Counted from the stretch's first letter, positions 1-13,597 are shown. The stretch: DNA of 64,000 nucleotides from Lumbricus rubellus (GCA_945859605.1 OX243812.1:43521009-43585008); one strand, 5' to 3'. Translations and numbers: made by a program. The notes: generated from the sequence alone by a model not told the origin.

Positions 1-152
1 GTCCGCTCTTTTAAGCGATCTCCATATGATGTCGTTCATCGCAAAGTGGCGGCTTGATCGACCTTCCGATTTTTGCATACCAACCATGGTGGCCTCCTGG
101 GTCTGCCGTCTCGCCACATTGGCACTGATGTGGGGCACACAAGTTCAGACCA
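1..152 (-). pseudogene. RLE-LINE fragment, runs off left edge
   Basis: Read on the minus strand, this stretch carries the CCHC zinc region of the RLE-type LINE protein (LCAPHQCQCG, then GGHHG) and, in another frame, the following RHFAMNDIIWRSL block. These are the same blocks seen at 53.5 and 56.9 kb. The piece begins directly after a (TAA)n tract and is cut by the window edge. A frameshift separates the two blocks, so it is a dead partial copy. Assignment rests on similarity to the other copies in this window. Confidence 0.7.
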
Positions 153-217
<65 letters not shown>

Positions 218-240
218 TATTATTATTATTATTATTATTA

Positions 241-319
<79 letters not shown>
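153..319. repeat. (TTA)n microsatellite, tail of minus-strand RLE-LINE
   Basis: About 165 bp of almost pure ATT repeats. On the minus strand it is (TAA)n and lies about 20 nt downstream of the stop codon of the RLE-LINE at 340-1812, so it is that element's 3' tail. The next minus-strand RLE fragment starts exactly where the repeat ends. Confidence 0.95.
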
Positions 320-339
320 GTAACAAAGTCATTTAAAGT

Positions 340-2060
<1,721 letters not shown>

Positions 2061-3512
2061 TTATTTCTCATCATGCTTAATTTGCGTGCTAATCTCCGCA
2101 TTTGGCTAGAAATTACGTCAAGAAGTGACGTTAAATTTACGTGAAAAGCAATCGGTTCGCTATTGTGCAAATATGAAAATGAATGGCGTCCTAATTGAAA
2201 CGTTCGCTACCGCTTCTATATTTAAAATTGTCATAACTCGGAATTGAAACGAAAATTAGAGCTGAAATAGGCTCGCAGGCCTAGAAATTCGCATGAGTAG
2301 ATTTTACTAAATGGTTGGCAGTCTTTCCTAGAGCAGATAATCAGTCACAAAATGACACACTTTCATAAATATAATACTGATTTTTTGGCTTCTTACGTTC
2401 AATTTGTGTCTGAACTCTTGTTTTTACAGTTTCATGCCTAATTATGACATATAGGCCAGTTCGACCAACATCTATTCGAAAGAGGTCAGCAGAATCGGCG
2501 TCTGCTTTGAGAGCACTGGCAGAGGATCTCAGAATCAGGACGACCAGCGTCAACGCTCAATATGTAAGCAATCGGATATCGAGATTTCACTGGGTTTGCT
2601 ACCAGGAAAAAATTGATTAACCTGTATTCAAATGACAATATTCATCGCTCTTTTACATATTTTCGCTGATATTTTAGCTTAGAGTTCATTAATTCATTAA
2701 TTCAATTATTTCGAACATTTTTTAGCATCCCTTCAAGAAGACTGCTCAGAGACGCTCCCAGTACAGCCACTGCATAAAATATAGGTATTGAGCAACTGGT
2801 GGATATCAAGCAAATTATCTCGAAGCTGATAGAGCAGTGCAAGCGGAAGACGACCATTCCATGTGAATGGGAAGGTTCGAGAAGGTTCGGCGCTGTCTAG
2901 TAGAAAAGCGGGTTCAAGTGTTCAGCAGTTCCTTATTGGCCGATAAGCGCAGAGATCGAGAAGATCGAGTCGAAGAAGGTGAAATCATACAAGCAGGACG
3001 ACGTGAAGCACCGCAAAGACAGGTGCTGCTGTAGCAGATGCGTTGCGATGCTCGAAGCCAGTACAAAACACCACGCATGTCAACAGATATGGCATACTTT
3101 TGAATATGAACAATAAGCCGAACAGCAGAGTCCGGTCATCACGCCCTATTAAGCTAGACCAGCAACAACTGAGCAGCAATTATCAATGCTGCTGGTAACA
3201 AAGGCTGGTAAATAAGGACCACATCGGTATCACGGGATAGGGACCTCATGACAACACGCGACTGACGGAACTGTTAATAGCAGTTTCGTGCTACCAGGTT
3301 GATATACTGTCAAAAACTGAGTTCTTGGTCAAGTGTCAAATGTCGCGGGCGGTATGCTAGGTGCAGGTCTAGAAAAGTCTCTTCCCGGGGTTGCCTAGAG
3401 TGAACTTCACGGTATAAGCACATATAATAATAATATTATGTGGTATAAGGTTCACAAGGCTACATTGTTGTGCCTTTAATGGTTTGTAAACTACCTCCAC
3501 AACAGAACGGAC
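2061..3512. other. No recognisable gene or repeat
   Basis: Mixed-composition sequence with only short open frames and no protein motifs I recognise. I saw no terminal repeats or tandem structure. Confidence 0.5.
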
Positions 3513-3544
3513 CGAGAAGGAGTACCGCTAGGTACTCCTTCTCG
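3513..3544. repeat. Perfect 14-bp hairpin with GCTA loop
   Basis: Arms CGAGAAGGAGTACC and GGTACTCCTTCTCG are exact reverse complements separated by the 4-nt loop GCTA. The flanks do not extend the pairing. It may be a cruciform or a degraded foldback end; no function is assigned. Confidence 0.8.
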
Positions 3545-3925
3545 ATCAAGAGACTAATGATAATGATGATGCCGTCCATCCTCATTACTGAGGGTCGGAG
3601 ACCAGTAGTTCACATTGGGGATGTAATAGTAAGTGGACCCCAAATCCTCTTCTGACTGCAGTACAGAAAAACTGATTTTGTCAGTCAAAGCCGTTTATCT
3701 ACCTGTTGAGATTCCTCCGCCGAAGAAGTATCATAAAAGCCGGTGAAACATCAAACAGTGTGATCATGTGAGACAGACAATTTTTGGTGGAGTGGTGGCT
3801 ACTGCTTCAGCAGGGGGAAACTGGTGAGGCCAGTTTGCTCGGCATAAGGAAAGAACCAAAGACATTCGATGGTAAACGTTGTATTTTGGCAAAAACTTAT
3901 TTTTATGACATTAGTCATAACTTCT
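3545..3925. other. No recognisable gene or repeat
   Basis: Only short open frames without motifs; nothing else visible. Confidence 0.5.
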
Positions 3926-4060
3926 GCTCCATAAGCGCTCCTGACTACAGCGCGGACACTGCATCGGAGTTTCACGCCGCTTGCCCAAAGTCCTTACGCG
4001 AACCTGCAGCGCTTAGGCTGCAAAGCGACGAACACCACCGCTCCCACAACTGTCTGTGTA
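3926..4060 (-). mobile_element. Decayed tRNA-derived SINE
   Basis: On the plus strand it reads GGACACTGCATCGGAGTTTC, ACGCCG, CTTGCCCAAAGTCCTTACGC and then a broken version of the tRNA-like head. These are the blocks, in the same order, of the better preserved minus-strand SINEs at 11.3 and 31.2 kb. Internal deletions have removed box B. Confidence 0.65.
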
Positions 4061-5689
4061 GATGTTAAAACTCAGTCGCAATCTTTGCATCGACAGTAGC
4101 AGACGCAGATGGGATGGTACAAACTTAATATAATGATTAAAATTATTTTTTCTTGCAGTGTTCTTCCGTGTATACAAATCTACCTATGCAATCAGATAAC
4201 TCAACGCTCACCTGTAAACTCAACTATGATACTTACAAGCAAGACACGTCGCTTCCATCATCCACAAATATTACAGACAATCAGATAGTCAACCGGGTAA
4301 GAAACTGCAAAATACAAGCATACACGACTGATTGATCGATCACGTTAAATAACGAGCATACTTCCGTGCTAAGCTAAGCAAAAATACAGTAACTGAAATT
4401 AGGGGATTTTGCGTAAAACGTTAAACAAGAAATCGGTTTAATTCAACCCAGACATAAAGCTGCAATCTTTCTGAATTTTTGCAAACAGCATTTCTTACTG
4501 ATTTTTATATGACTTTAACACTATTGAGAGCTACACGAGTGCTCAATTTGTCACATTAAACTGAGCAGTGTAAACAATTTTATCACATATTTTGGTCATT
4601 TCCACTTTCAGACTTAAACAGTAACAACAATTACAAATATATGAATTCTCCTTTCTTCTGTGGGCCACTAAAACGTGTGGACCGAACATGTCGAAAGGCC
4701 TCAATCCGGCCATCGTGGATAGATGCAGTCATTCGCTTTGTGGATTTATTGACATAATATGTTCTTAAATTATCGGCTGTGGACAATTCTTTTTCACCGT
4801 ACGTATGCACGCATTAATGGAAAAAGTTGGAATTTCTGATCTTGCAAATTTTTGATTTCTACTTAGTCTACGCTCACATTTGGTTTTCTGCAGAGTCCGA
4901 TCTTGGCCGCGCCTATTTATTGCACAACTCATTGTGGTATCATTTATGCATGGTGTTGCAGTCAATAAACAAAAGGTAAAGCCATTTCGTGCCACCTGGT
5001 GGCGGTAACGCGCTTCCTCACGAAGCGGGCGGTTGCGGTTCTACTCTGTATAACGACTGGAAGTTGTTTACGCACACGAGCCTCTGTCACCAAGCAGTAT
5101 AATAAATAATTGTGGCATTTTCTACAGGTTGTAAATGGTCTTAACTAGTTTTCAATATTTGTAAACGAATTCGATTAATAAAGAATTAGAAGTCAGCTAT
5201 AGCAGAACTGTTGCAAAAGTACGTATATTAACGCGCGACTCTTATTCAAACAGACGACTCTCCTATTTTTGCTGAATGACACCATGCAAATGAACCACAC
5301 CCTGGCATCAACTCAAGCGGTTGTGCAACAGTCGCTCATCTTCCGTGGATGTCTTCCGGGAGAAACCGATTACTGTCTCTTAATCTGCAGCCCCGAAAAA
5401 AAGCCGGAGCAAGTCCTCGTCTGCAGCCTCACTGATGTACTGCGAAAAACAGCCAGTTTTATCCTTAAGCTCAAACAGGAGGTCAGCAATAAAATCTACT
5501 TCTTATTTTCTTTAGTCACAGGGATTCCACCGAAGTAGAAACTGCATCTGCAGCGGTAAATATAAACAAAGGGCTACCTCTTAAATCCTTCTAATATTTT
5601 GTTTGTGCTTAGACTGCTTAAGGTGGTTATTGTTTCTTCTTAAATCGGCAGTTTTGTGCATAGGTCGCCAAAGATCGGTTGTGGGGCGC
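4061..5689. other. No recognisable gene
   Basis: AT-rich sequence with short frames only. Nothing is recognisable as a transposon protein, and no tandem repeats stand out. Confidence 0.5.
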
Positions 5690-5715
5690 AGTGGTGTAGT
5701 GGGTAGTAGTAGTAT
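5689..5715 (+). mobile_element. SINE head fragment
   Basis: Contains TGGGGCGCAGTGGTGTAGTG, the first part (box A region) of the tRNA-derived SINE seen complete at 55.5 kb, then breaks off into AGTAGTAG. It is too short to say more. Confidence 0.5.
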
Positions 5716-5777
5716 ATTCGTTTCATTTCAAAGTGAGACAGTCAGGGTGACATAACGCACCAAGTTACAGGTCAGTT

Positions 5778-6050
5778 ATGGGGGGTGCTCGGTAGTACAG
5801 TGGTAAGCGCGCTGAACTGTCGACCGAAAGGTCGGGGGTTCAAAAACCCCGCCGGGACAGAAATTTGCAACGAGATTTCTGTTCCACAAGCACCCCCTAG
5901 CCGACTCAGCTATGATGAGTACATGAGACGGTGAGGGAGAGGATTGGCCACCGCCCTCATATGCCGAGGCCTTGAAAATGAAGTCGCCAACACTTCATCC
6001 CCATTAGCGAACCTCCGGGCTAGCTAGACGGGATCTCATTATTATGTAAA
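5778..6050 (+). mobile_element. Second tRNA-derived SINE family
   Basis: A tRNA-like head has a box A-like stretch (GGTAGTACAGTGGTAAGC) and a box B-like stretch (GGGGGTTCAAAAACCCC) about 40 nt apart. A non-tRNA body of about 190 bp follows and ends near ATTATTATG. The acceptor stem does not pair, so it is not a functional tRNA. The body differs from the SINE family at 55.5 kb. I see only this one copy, so its status as a family is inferred. Confidence 0.55.
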
Positions 6051-6179
6051 ATAATAGAAAGAAGAAATAACAAAGTTTAGCAATAACAATGCAATAAAAG
6101 TTGTTGCAACCTTGAGCTGGCACCCGTCCATCACATTGTTGATACTAAAATAGACTGCTTATGGAGTGCTTCAATGTAC

Positions 6180-6445
6180 AGTTGTAATTAGCTTTCATCA
6201 TCATCATCATCATTGGCATGCCCATATGGAGCCGTTTCCACCATGTGGAAAACTCTTCAGCAGAATGTTCCCTCGGTAACTTCTAGGTAAACGCAAGGTA
6301 GTCAGATGGCCGGATCATCCTTCAATAACTAGGAGCCGCTCAGCGGCGTTCTGACTCGCCGAGCCTCTTCCGCCCTACAGACCGTTACCCCCATAGGGAG
6401 CCTCCGCTCCTTTGGCCGTCCAGGTCTTCACCCATAACCCAGGGC
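6180..6445. other. Unidentified repeat-like block, left of foldback element
   Basis: Starts at a short (CAT)n and contains GC-rich sequence that continues after the foldback element at 7260-7415, so the two halves are one interrupted sequence. I cannot assign it to a family. Confidence 0.4.
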
Positions 6446-7259
6446 GGTGACCGGACAAAACCCCCCTGGACAAACCCCCCCCCGGACAAAAAACCCCCCC
6501 GGACAATTCCCCCCCCCTGATTTAGCCTAGGACATTAACCCCCCCCGGGACAATTCCCCCCTTTGCTGCACAAGTGCAGGTAGACCTATAATTTGCTTAA
6601 ACTTAGGCTAATTATACAGTTCCTCGTGCTGTGTCAACTAATTAGTGTCATACGGGTAAACACCTGTCGCTGTCATTCAAGCGTGAACTTATAACTTGTT
6701 AGTGTCATTCAGTCACTCCGATATGAAGCTAGTACCTGTTGGTGTAATCTAGTACAGCATGAATCGTTGTCAGCAATCCAGCTTCCAATGAGGCAAAAAT
6801 TCGTTTAATCCAAATTCTATTTAAGTGACAATTATATTTGTCCATCCAGCTCCAATTTAAGAAAGAGTATTTTCATAAATCCAGCTTCCATTTAAGCAAG
6901 AACATTTTCATCAATCCAGCTTCCATTTAAGCAAGAACATTTTCATCAATTCAGCTTCCATTTAAGCAAGAACATTTTCATCAATCCAGCTTCCATTTAT
7001 GCAAGAACATTTTCATCAATCCAGCTCCCATTTAAGTAAAATTTATTTTGTATCAATCCGGCTTCTATTTAGCGAGAATTCTTTTCATCAATCCAACTTC
7101 CGTACTTCGGACCACCGTTTTATAGTACGACAACTTATGCTCAATATATTCTACCGGGGGGGTTATGTCCTACCCTAGGGGGGAATTGTCCGGGGGGTTA
7201 ATGTCCGGGGGTTTTTTTGTCCGGGGGGGGTTGTCCAAGGGGGGTTTTGTCCTACAACC
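6446..7259. mobile_element. Foldback element 1 (tandem-repeat TIRs, 9-bp TSD)
   Basis: The element begins GGTGACCGGACAAAAC and ends GTTTTGTCCTACAACC. Both ends consist of repeated GGACA(A/T)...CCCCCC units in opposite orientation, forming inverted arms. It is flanked by ACCCAGGGC (6437-6445) and ACCTAGGGC (7260-7268), a 9-bp target-site duplication with one mismatch. The core holds a 34-bp tandem repeat and has no coding capacity, so it is non-autonomous. Tandem-repeat arms recall sea-urchin TU and Drosophila foldback elements, and 9-bp duplications are common in Mutator-like elements. The superfamily is not settled. Confidence 0.8.
6845..7095. repeat. ~34-bp tandem repeat in foldback core
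   Basis: About seven copies of a unit containing AATCCAGCTTCCATTTAAGC then AAGAACATTTTCATC. Central copies are nearly identical and outer ones diverged. It lies entirely inside foldback element 1. Confidence 0.85.
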
Positions 7260-7420
7260 ACCTAGGGCATGGGCCCTCGCTATACCCCGAGGGACTGGGT
7301 CCCCGACAGGATTTCGTTATCGACAAGTGATATCCTCCCCCCGCGACGTGGACGCACCTGCCAGGAGTTACCCAGGTATGCACTGTGACAGTGCATCCTG
7401 GGCTGAGGAGCTTTGACTAC
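7260..7420. other. Unidentified block, right of foldback element
   Basis: Continuation of the sequence at 6180-6445 after the duplicated 9-bp target site. GC-rich; no motif recognised. Confidence 0.4.
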
Positions 7421-9936
7421 ATACAATTGATTTTAACACGCATTAGAACTGAAAAACCTTTTGCTACACAGTTTCATAGCAAATGTCATTTGAGAAGTCC
7501 AATTAATGAAAATTGTTCAAAATCAGCCAAAAATACAATGTCCTACTTGCTTCTTTCTCGACCAATGGCCTCGCTGCTGACTATTTTACATCTGCTATAG
7601 TGGACACCTTCTCATGAGTGTACACATGGCACGGCCAATGGCCTCGGTTGTCATTTTCACACTTTTCTGTGTGCCAGTCGGGAACTACCATTGTTTCTTT
7701 TTACATCGTATTGATCTCTGTCACCCAACCCAGATCAATCAGTTGCGAGTTTGTCGTTGTTTCAGGGCTAATGCTTGGTATGCTCCTTGGTCACGCCCGG
7801 ATATCTTCAAGCTGCAAGCGGTGTCATCTCGTTTCTCTTTTGAGTTTCATTGTCTTCTCCACTGCATCTCTTCTACACAACATTGCTTGCAGCACACACT
7901 CATTAAGACTATACTAAGCTGTAGGAATGACAGTCGTTTTACCTCTTCTTCTTCCTTGGTCAGTTGTAGCTGAACAAGAAGATGCCTTGGTCCCTCTGTC
8001 CATTTGTGATTTATGTTTATATCGAACCAATTAACAACTCAAAGCACGAGAATCATCATTAAGTTGTTCATTTCGATCAAAGAAGAGACACCTGAGGCTC
8101 TTTTGCCTAAATCCTATCTTTAACTCCTGTGCTTAGTAGCGTTACTACCGAAATAAACGAATAAAAGCTAGGCGACTCGATCACAGCTCGGATTTGTGGG
8201 GACTTTATCATTTCAGTCAGTGAGGTGTACTGTACTTACAAGGCTGACAAGTCTCTACATAGTGCTAATTTGTTGACTCGATTGATTTTTTTCAGCGAAA
8301 ATGTTTCTACTATTTAAGAGAATGTTATTACTTTTCAGATAAACTGCTCGACCTGTATCCAGAGCAAACACATCGACATAGATATTACCTCAGCGAACGA
8401 TCCTAGTACAATTCAACTCTACAGCATCCTAGTTATGGAATACGCTCAACAGCAGACTGAGGCTGCTACCAAGGCTACAAATTTGTACCAAGGGTAGCAT
8501 TCCCATTTCGTAGCGGAGGTGCACATGTCATGAACTGTGGTACCTTATATGTTTCATCATCGGTTAAGTTACAGTTAAATGCAACTAGGGCGAACCAATC
8601 TTGAGTTACGATGACTACTGGCAACTTATGGTATCTCATGTTTCTTTACTTCGTTCGAATGATTTGTTGACTTTTGCAACATCACTAAACCGTGTTCCTC
8701 ATAATAAGTTTATTCTGTTACTTGAAGATGACAAAGTGTTTTAATCGACTGTGAGTACATGAGACATCTATCTGTGATATTAATTAATTGTGGTTTACTT
8801 TTCTTTTAATTTATTGTTTTTGCGTATATTTTTTGTAAAAGATATCCTTATATATTTTACTATTTTGTGGTTTAAAGTCATCAGACATTTTGTGAATTTC
8901 TTTCAAAAACTAACATTTAATCTCTGTGTCATTTCGTTCACGTATTCGATTTCTTCCGTTTGAATGGTTCGCTAACATGACGTTACTTTCATCTTGGTAA
9001 CAAGTAATTTGCTAGACGAATTTCAAATTTCATGGCTTTGTATACGATATTCGTGTAAAATCTTAAAGAATTTCTCAGCGCCCACAAAAGCCACGTCAGG
9101 GAGACCAGCTTATATAATATATCATATATCATTGCTTTTATCATATATCATGTATATCATATGCAATTGAACATTTTAAAGTAACTGCATTACTGAGTCC
9201 TAGTTAATGTTCTCTAGTCTGTGCACAATTGTCACCAAAGTCCAGCGTTTATACACTTCGCTAAAATGAAACAAAACAATTTGCCAGAGTTAATCTTAGC
9301 ATTTGTTTTCGTAGTTCGGTATATTGCACGTTAGTCAATCGTGGAAGATTATGCTATTTGTCGACAAACTCTTCGCTGCTTAAATAATCATGTGCAAACT
9401 CTATAAAAGCAGGTCGTATTTGTGTCTAGCATTCCTTGTAACAAATATTTAACACTTTTTTTATGTGATGCAACATTATGCACCAAAAAGCGAAGCTATC
9501 TCAGGAACAATATTTATTACAATGTTATGTATTGTGGGCTTTTTAGCTTGTTGTTCATGAGTTTTACTTTTGTCACTTTTATAATAATTATAATAAATTT
9601 CATGATGTGTATCATGCTTCTACTTGATACAACCCGGCTTTGAATAACAAATTGCTAATTAATGCTCCTTGTTTGAATAACTAAATAATATACATAAATA
9701 ATATAAGACCAAAATTATAGTCTTTAATTGACCAGTTGCTGTCAGCATTTTGGTGAATAGACATCGAGCCATTCAAAAGTATCGGTGGCCTGAAACTGGC
9801 AGAAATGCACTTGAAAGCAGGACTTGCATAGTTCTGCTCTGTCCTATCAAGTCGAATCAAACGCTTATATACGGCCTGCAACTATTAGGATTCGCAGACC
9901 GCGCTAGAAAAATCACCTAATATGGACAAACAATCG
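7421..9936. other. No recognisable gene or repeat
   Basis: AT-rich sequence with short frames (for example 7614-7973) lacking known motifs. No long repeats were noticed. Confidence 0.5.
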
Positions 9937-10070
9937 ACCAGTTTGCTTGACTTTGAAATACATTGTAACGATGCCGCATTGCAGCTGGCTATGTTTTTTT
10001 ATACCAGTTTGCTTGACTTTTAAATACATTGTAACGATGACGCATTTCAGCTGGCTATGTTTTTTTTATA
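9937..10070. repeat. Two-copy tandem duplication of ~65 bp
   Basis: The block starting CCAGTTTGCTTGACTTT and ending GCTGGCTATG plus a T-run occurs twice in direct succession with a few substitutions. Confidence 0.85.
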
Positions 10071-11278
10071 CGAGGCCAGAAATATATGAATTGCTCCCCA
10101 AGACGATTGGGCTCGAAAATTAACCGAGCAATGCAACTGATCTGGTTTGGTACAAAATAGCAGCTTCTTAAACTAGACCTCCCACTCCCGCCCTCAATGT
10201 GCCCTTCATCTAATGTCTGTGATTGGGGGTCACTCTTGATAGTACTCTGATATTCAACTGTTCAGCTGGTAACATTATACTCACATAGAACACGATTTTA
10301 CTGTGTATTCCACACAGTAAATGGAGCCATACTGACTCGGACGACGCCGCGGATAAAAAGGCCCGCAATCCAAAGCTCAAACCAAAGCTGGAAAACGCGA
10401 TATTTGGCCACATCATAAGGACAGCCGCACGAAAGCATCGAGAGTAGTCTGATGTAGTTTTCTACTTGTCAATACTAGCACATTTATTTCCACAGATAAA
10501 TACATAAACGACTGACCGAACGCCATCGTCGCATAGCGACGGCTGGCTGCATGAATTGTGCGAATTGTTGGGTTTGTGAATTGTCGCTATTGTCTCCTGT
10601 CACGAGCCGAGTTCATCAGGAGTTCATCTCATGGGCCAGTCTATTGCGAGATGTTGTCCAACCACTAAATCCAGGGCATTCCTTCAACGGATCCGTCATG
10701 AGACTAGAGATGCATCTTACGCGTTTTCTAGCTTTATTGCTAATGACACTTTTCTGGCCATGTTCATTTGTTATCATTTTTGTCCATGAGATTCTCAACG
10801 GTTTTCGGTTTCATTTGCTCTCAAATGCCTGAACACGGTTTTTCGTGGTCCAGCTTTCGTACTTCGACCATGCCGTACAATACAATTTACTTGACCTTAG
10901 AACGCATAGAAATCGTGGCATCGCATTCTCGATTACTTATTATTTTGCGGGGCCCGAAAATATGTTTGGCAGCTTTGGAAGAACATTTGAACGCCGGTTG
11001 AAAATCATCTCACACGATTTGGTTGGATAAAGCTTTAAAGTGGTTTGTGTTAGCAGAGATCTCAATTGCGTAAGCTCAGTCATCAGAGTTGTTCGCATCG
11101 AAGCTGGGACAAGGTATCACCCGAAAACTTTACAACTTTACTGATGTACTGGGTGCAGATCAGAGGCGTTGACAACGTACGATGATGGACCAGCACCGGA
11201 TTCCTGCACCACGCTGGAATTAATGTGAGCGAACCATGCGGAAAATTGCCAGTTGTACAAGTTATCAAGTTTGTTTGT
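10071..11278. other. No recognisable gene or repeat
   Basis: Several short overlapping frames (10.55-11.03 kb) without motifs. Nothing assignable. Confidence 0.5.
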
Positions 11279-11486
11279 ATGTGCACTTGTTATAGCGATC
11301 CAAGCTCTCCCTACTTAGAGGCGCTCCCGAATGCAGAGCGGACACTGCATCGGAGTTTCACGCCGAAGCGCTGAGCAATTGTGAGTGAAGGACTTGCCCA
11401 AGGTCCTTACGCGGCGAGGTGGATTCGAACCTCGAACCTTCCGGCTTCAAGGCAGCGACGCCACCACTCCACCACCGCGCCCCACG
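11279..11486 (-). mobile_element. tRNA-derived SINE (family 1)
   Basis: On the minus strand it reads TGGGGCGCGGTGGTGGAGTG, then the box B core GGTTCGAATCCACC. Next come GACCTTGGGCAAGTCC, the block CGGCGTGAAACTCCG, and a degenerate 3' stem with GAGCGCCTCT. Order and spacing match the copies at 31.2 and 55.5 kb. It lies inside an L2/CR1-like reverse transcriptase fragment. Confidence 0.85.
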
Positions 11487-12040
11487 AGTTTGTCGAGTTG
11501 TGATTGTTTCTTGGCAAGGATGGAGTGGCAGATGATGTCGAAAGTCTTCGAAAAATCAAGTGAAACAAGAGTCACGTGTTCTTCTGTCTGGTGGTGATGT
11601 GGTGAATCGTTGAAATAAGAGAAGACCGAAAGGCATATTGGTCGCTGAGGAGGCAAAGAAATAAAGGAAGGATACTTGTATGTATGTAATATCTGTCTTT
11701 CAATAAGTCGGGAGAGTTCAGGGTTTGGTTAGTCACCCAATCCCCCACTACCCCCAAGGAAACAACGAGGCACTGGCAGGATAGGTTAAAAACTACAATA
11801 ATTCTTCTGTCTGGTGGTGATGTGGTGAATCGTTGAAATAAGAGAAGACCGAAAGGCATATTGGTCGCTGAGGAGGCAAAGAAATAAAGGAAGGATACTT
11901 GTGTGTATGTAATATCTGTCTTTCAACAAGTCGGGAGAGTTCAGGGTTTGGTTAGTCACCCAATCCCCCACTACCCCCAAGGAAACAACGAGGCACTGGC
12001 AGGATAGGTTAAAAACTACAATACATGCCAAAGACACGAA
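11487..12040 (-). pseudogene. L2/CR1-like LINE RT fragment with tandem duplication
   Basis: The minus strand encodes DQYAFRSSLISTIHHI, then VTLVSLDFSKTFDIICHSIL. This is the spacing of the RT block before motif A and motif A itself (LDFSKTFD) of L2/CR1-type LINEs. A 223-bp segment starting at 11579 is repeated from 11802, so the first block is present twice. Frames are broken by unrelated sequence and by the SINE at 11279-11486. Confidence 0.6.
11579..12024. repeat. 223-bp tandem duplication
   Basis: Two nearly identical copies, each beginning TTCTTCTGTCTGGTGGTGAT, lie head to tail within the LINE fragment. They differ at only a few positions, so the duplication is recent relative to LINE decay. 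Confidence 0.9.
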
Positions 12041-12525
12041 GCACTGGCTCAGTCCGATCTCTTGAGTTAAAAATGGACGGAGTTACAATGATGGAAAATA
12101 TGTAAGTACCGTAAACCAGCTGTTGGATGCTAAAAAAGCGGTTCCCTCCTCCTTATCTGCCAGGCTTGGGACTGGCACGACAAAAGGCTAAGATGTTTTC
12201 CTGGCCAGTTGCCGTGGCGAAGTGTTCACTTTGAAATGGTGTTATAAGTATGGGAGATCAAAATGCCATCTTGATCAGTGGCGAACTAAATTCGACTTTT
12301 CGACAATAACTTAAGAACCGTCACAGCTACAAATAAAAAAAGCATAAAATTAATGATTCGCATTAAAAGACAAAGTATAGGGTGACACGAAAGTTCGTTC
12401 ACTGTTTTCAAAATGCGTTTTCTCAGTAACGGCTTCATATTTCTTTATAATATTTGTGAGTGCATACATGATTCAAACTTTCCTATAGTAGTTAATTGCG
12501 CCCAAGAAGCTTCGTACTTGCTTTT
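12041..12525. other. No recognisable gene
   Basis: Nothing assignable was seen between the two LINE fragments. Confidence 0.4.
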
Positions 12526-12993
12526 TGGTTATTGATTGTGGCATATCCATAATTTTATCAATAGATTCACCTTTCGGACAAATGTCGTCAATCGACCATA
12601 GCCCAATGAACATTTCTTCGGTTTTAAGGTCAAATGATTCCCACTCCTTTTGTTCCCGCCTGTATTTCCTCAGCTGTGATGTTATCCAATCCCGGAGCCT
12701 TCTTGTGTTTCATTCAGTTGATTGCAGCCTTTACTTCATCTTCTCCCGGTGCCGGTATGTCCTCCGTGTTTTATACTTCCATGATGTTTTCCCAAATAGC
12801 TATGGTCTGTATTGTTTGGGTCATCATAGAGTTTATCAAAATATTCCTTCTATCTGCTCTTAACATCCTCGGGATCAGTCAGTATTTTGTCAAGTTCGTC
12901 CTTCACTGACTTTACCCTCGGAGCATGCGTTTGCGGAATTCTTCTTATGCCCACGTAGACTGCTCTTGTTTTGTTGTTGGCTCTGTCTTTTTC
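12526..12993 (-). pseudogene. LINE A fragment (linker and start of RT)
   Basis: The minus strand carries, in several frames, NNKTRAVYVGIRRI, ILTDPEDVKSR and GLDNITAEEIQAG. These correspond to blocks of the LINE A copies at 33.4 kb and 44.6 kb. It is separated from its upstream part (13598-14185) by foldback element 2, whose target site GTCTTTTTC lies at 12985-12993. Frameshifts and stops make it a pseudogene. Confidence 0.7.
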
Positions 12994-13588
12994 GGTAAAC
13001 GGACATTATCCCCCCTGGACACTATCCCCCCCGGACACTATCCCCCCCGGACATTATCCCCCCCGGACATTATCCCCCCCCGGTTTTTCGTAGGACATTA
13101 TCCCCCCCGGACATTATCCCCCCCTTCATGTACAAATCAGGGTAAGCGTCGTGAGGGTCGGTTAGGGTCAGTGTGAGGGTCGGTTAGGGTCAGTGTAAGT
13201 GTCGTGAGGGTCGGTTAGGGTCAGTGTGAGGGTCGGTTAGGGTCAGGGTAAGCGTCGTGAGGGTCGGTTAGGGTCAGTGTGAGGGTCGGTTAGGGTCAGT
13301 GTAAGTGTCGTGAGGGTCGGTTAGGGTTAGTGTTAGGGTTAGTGTCGTCATTAGATGAATGAACGAATTGGAATCGTATACAGTCAGTAGGCCCACAAAG
13401 GTTTGTTAACGTGATTTGAACTTCGTAGACTTATTAGCGTCAATCATTTTTGGGTAATAGACTGGGGGGGGATAATGTCCTACTTCGGGGGGGATAATGT
13501 CCGGGGGGGATAATGTCCGGGGGGGATAATGTCCGGGGGGGATAGTGTCCGGGGGGATAGTGTCCAGGGGGGATAATGTCCTACAACC
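12994..13588. mobile_element. Foldback element 2 (9-bp TSD, telomere-like core)
   Basis: The left arm repeats GGACATTATCCCCCCC and the right arm repeats its reverse complement. Ends are GGTAAACGGACATTATC and GATAATGTCCTACAACC. It is flanked by perfect 9-bp duplications GTCTTTTTC (12985-12993 and 13589-13597) and splits a LINE A copy. The core (13135-13345) is built of GTGAGGGTCGGTTAGGGTCA-like units. There is no coding capacity. Same family as the elements at 6.4, 34.8 and 35.8 kb. Confidence 0.9.
13135..13345. repeat. Degenerate TTAGGG-like tandem repeat
   Basis: Repeats of GTGAGGGTCGGTTAGGGTCA with variants, ending in GGTTAGGGTTAGTGTTAGGG. It resembles telomeric TTAGGG but is interspersed with GTCGG and is confined to the foldback core. 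Confidence 0.85.
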
Positions 13589-13597
13589 GTCTTTTTC

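Noticed and set aside
5783..5860. Functional tRNA gene
   Set aside because: Box A- and box B-like sequences are present but the acceptor arm does not pair and a SINE body follows.
13135..13345. True telomere or interstitial telomere fusion
   Set aside because: TTAGGG is degenerate and interspersed, and bounded by foldback arms with a 9-bp target duplication.
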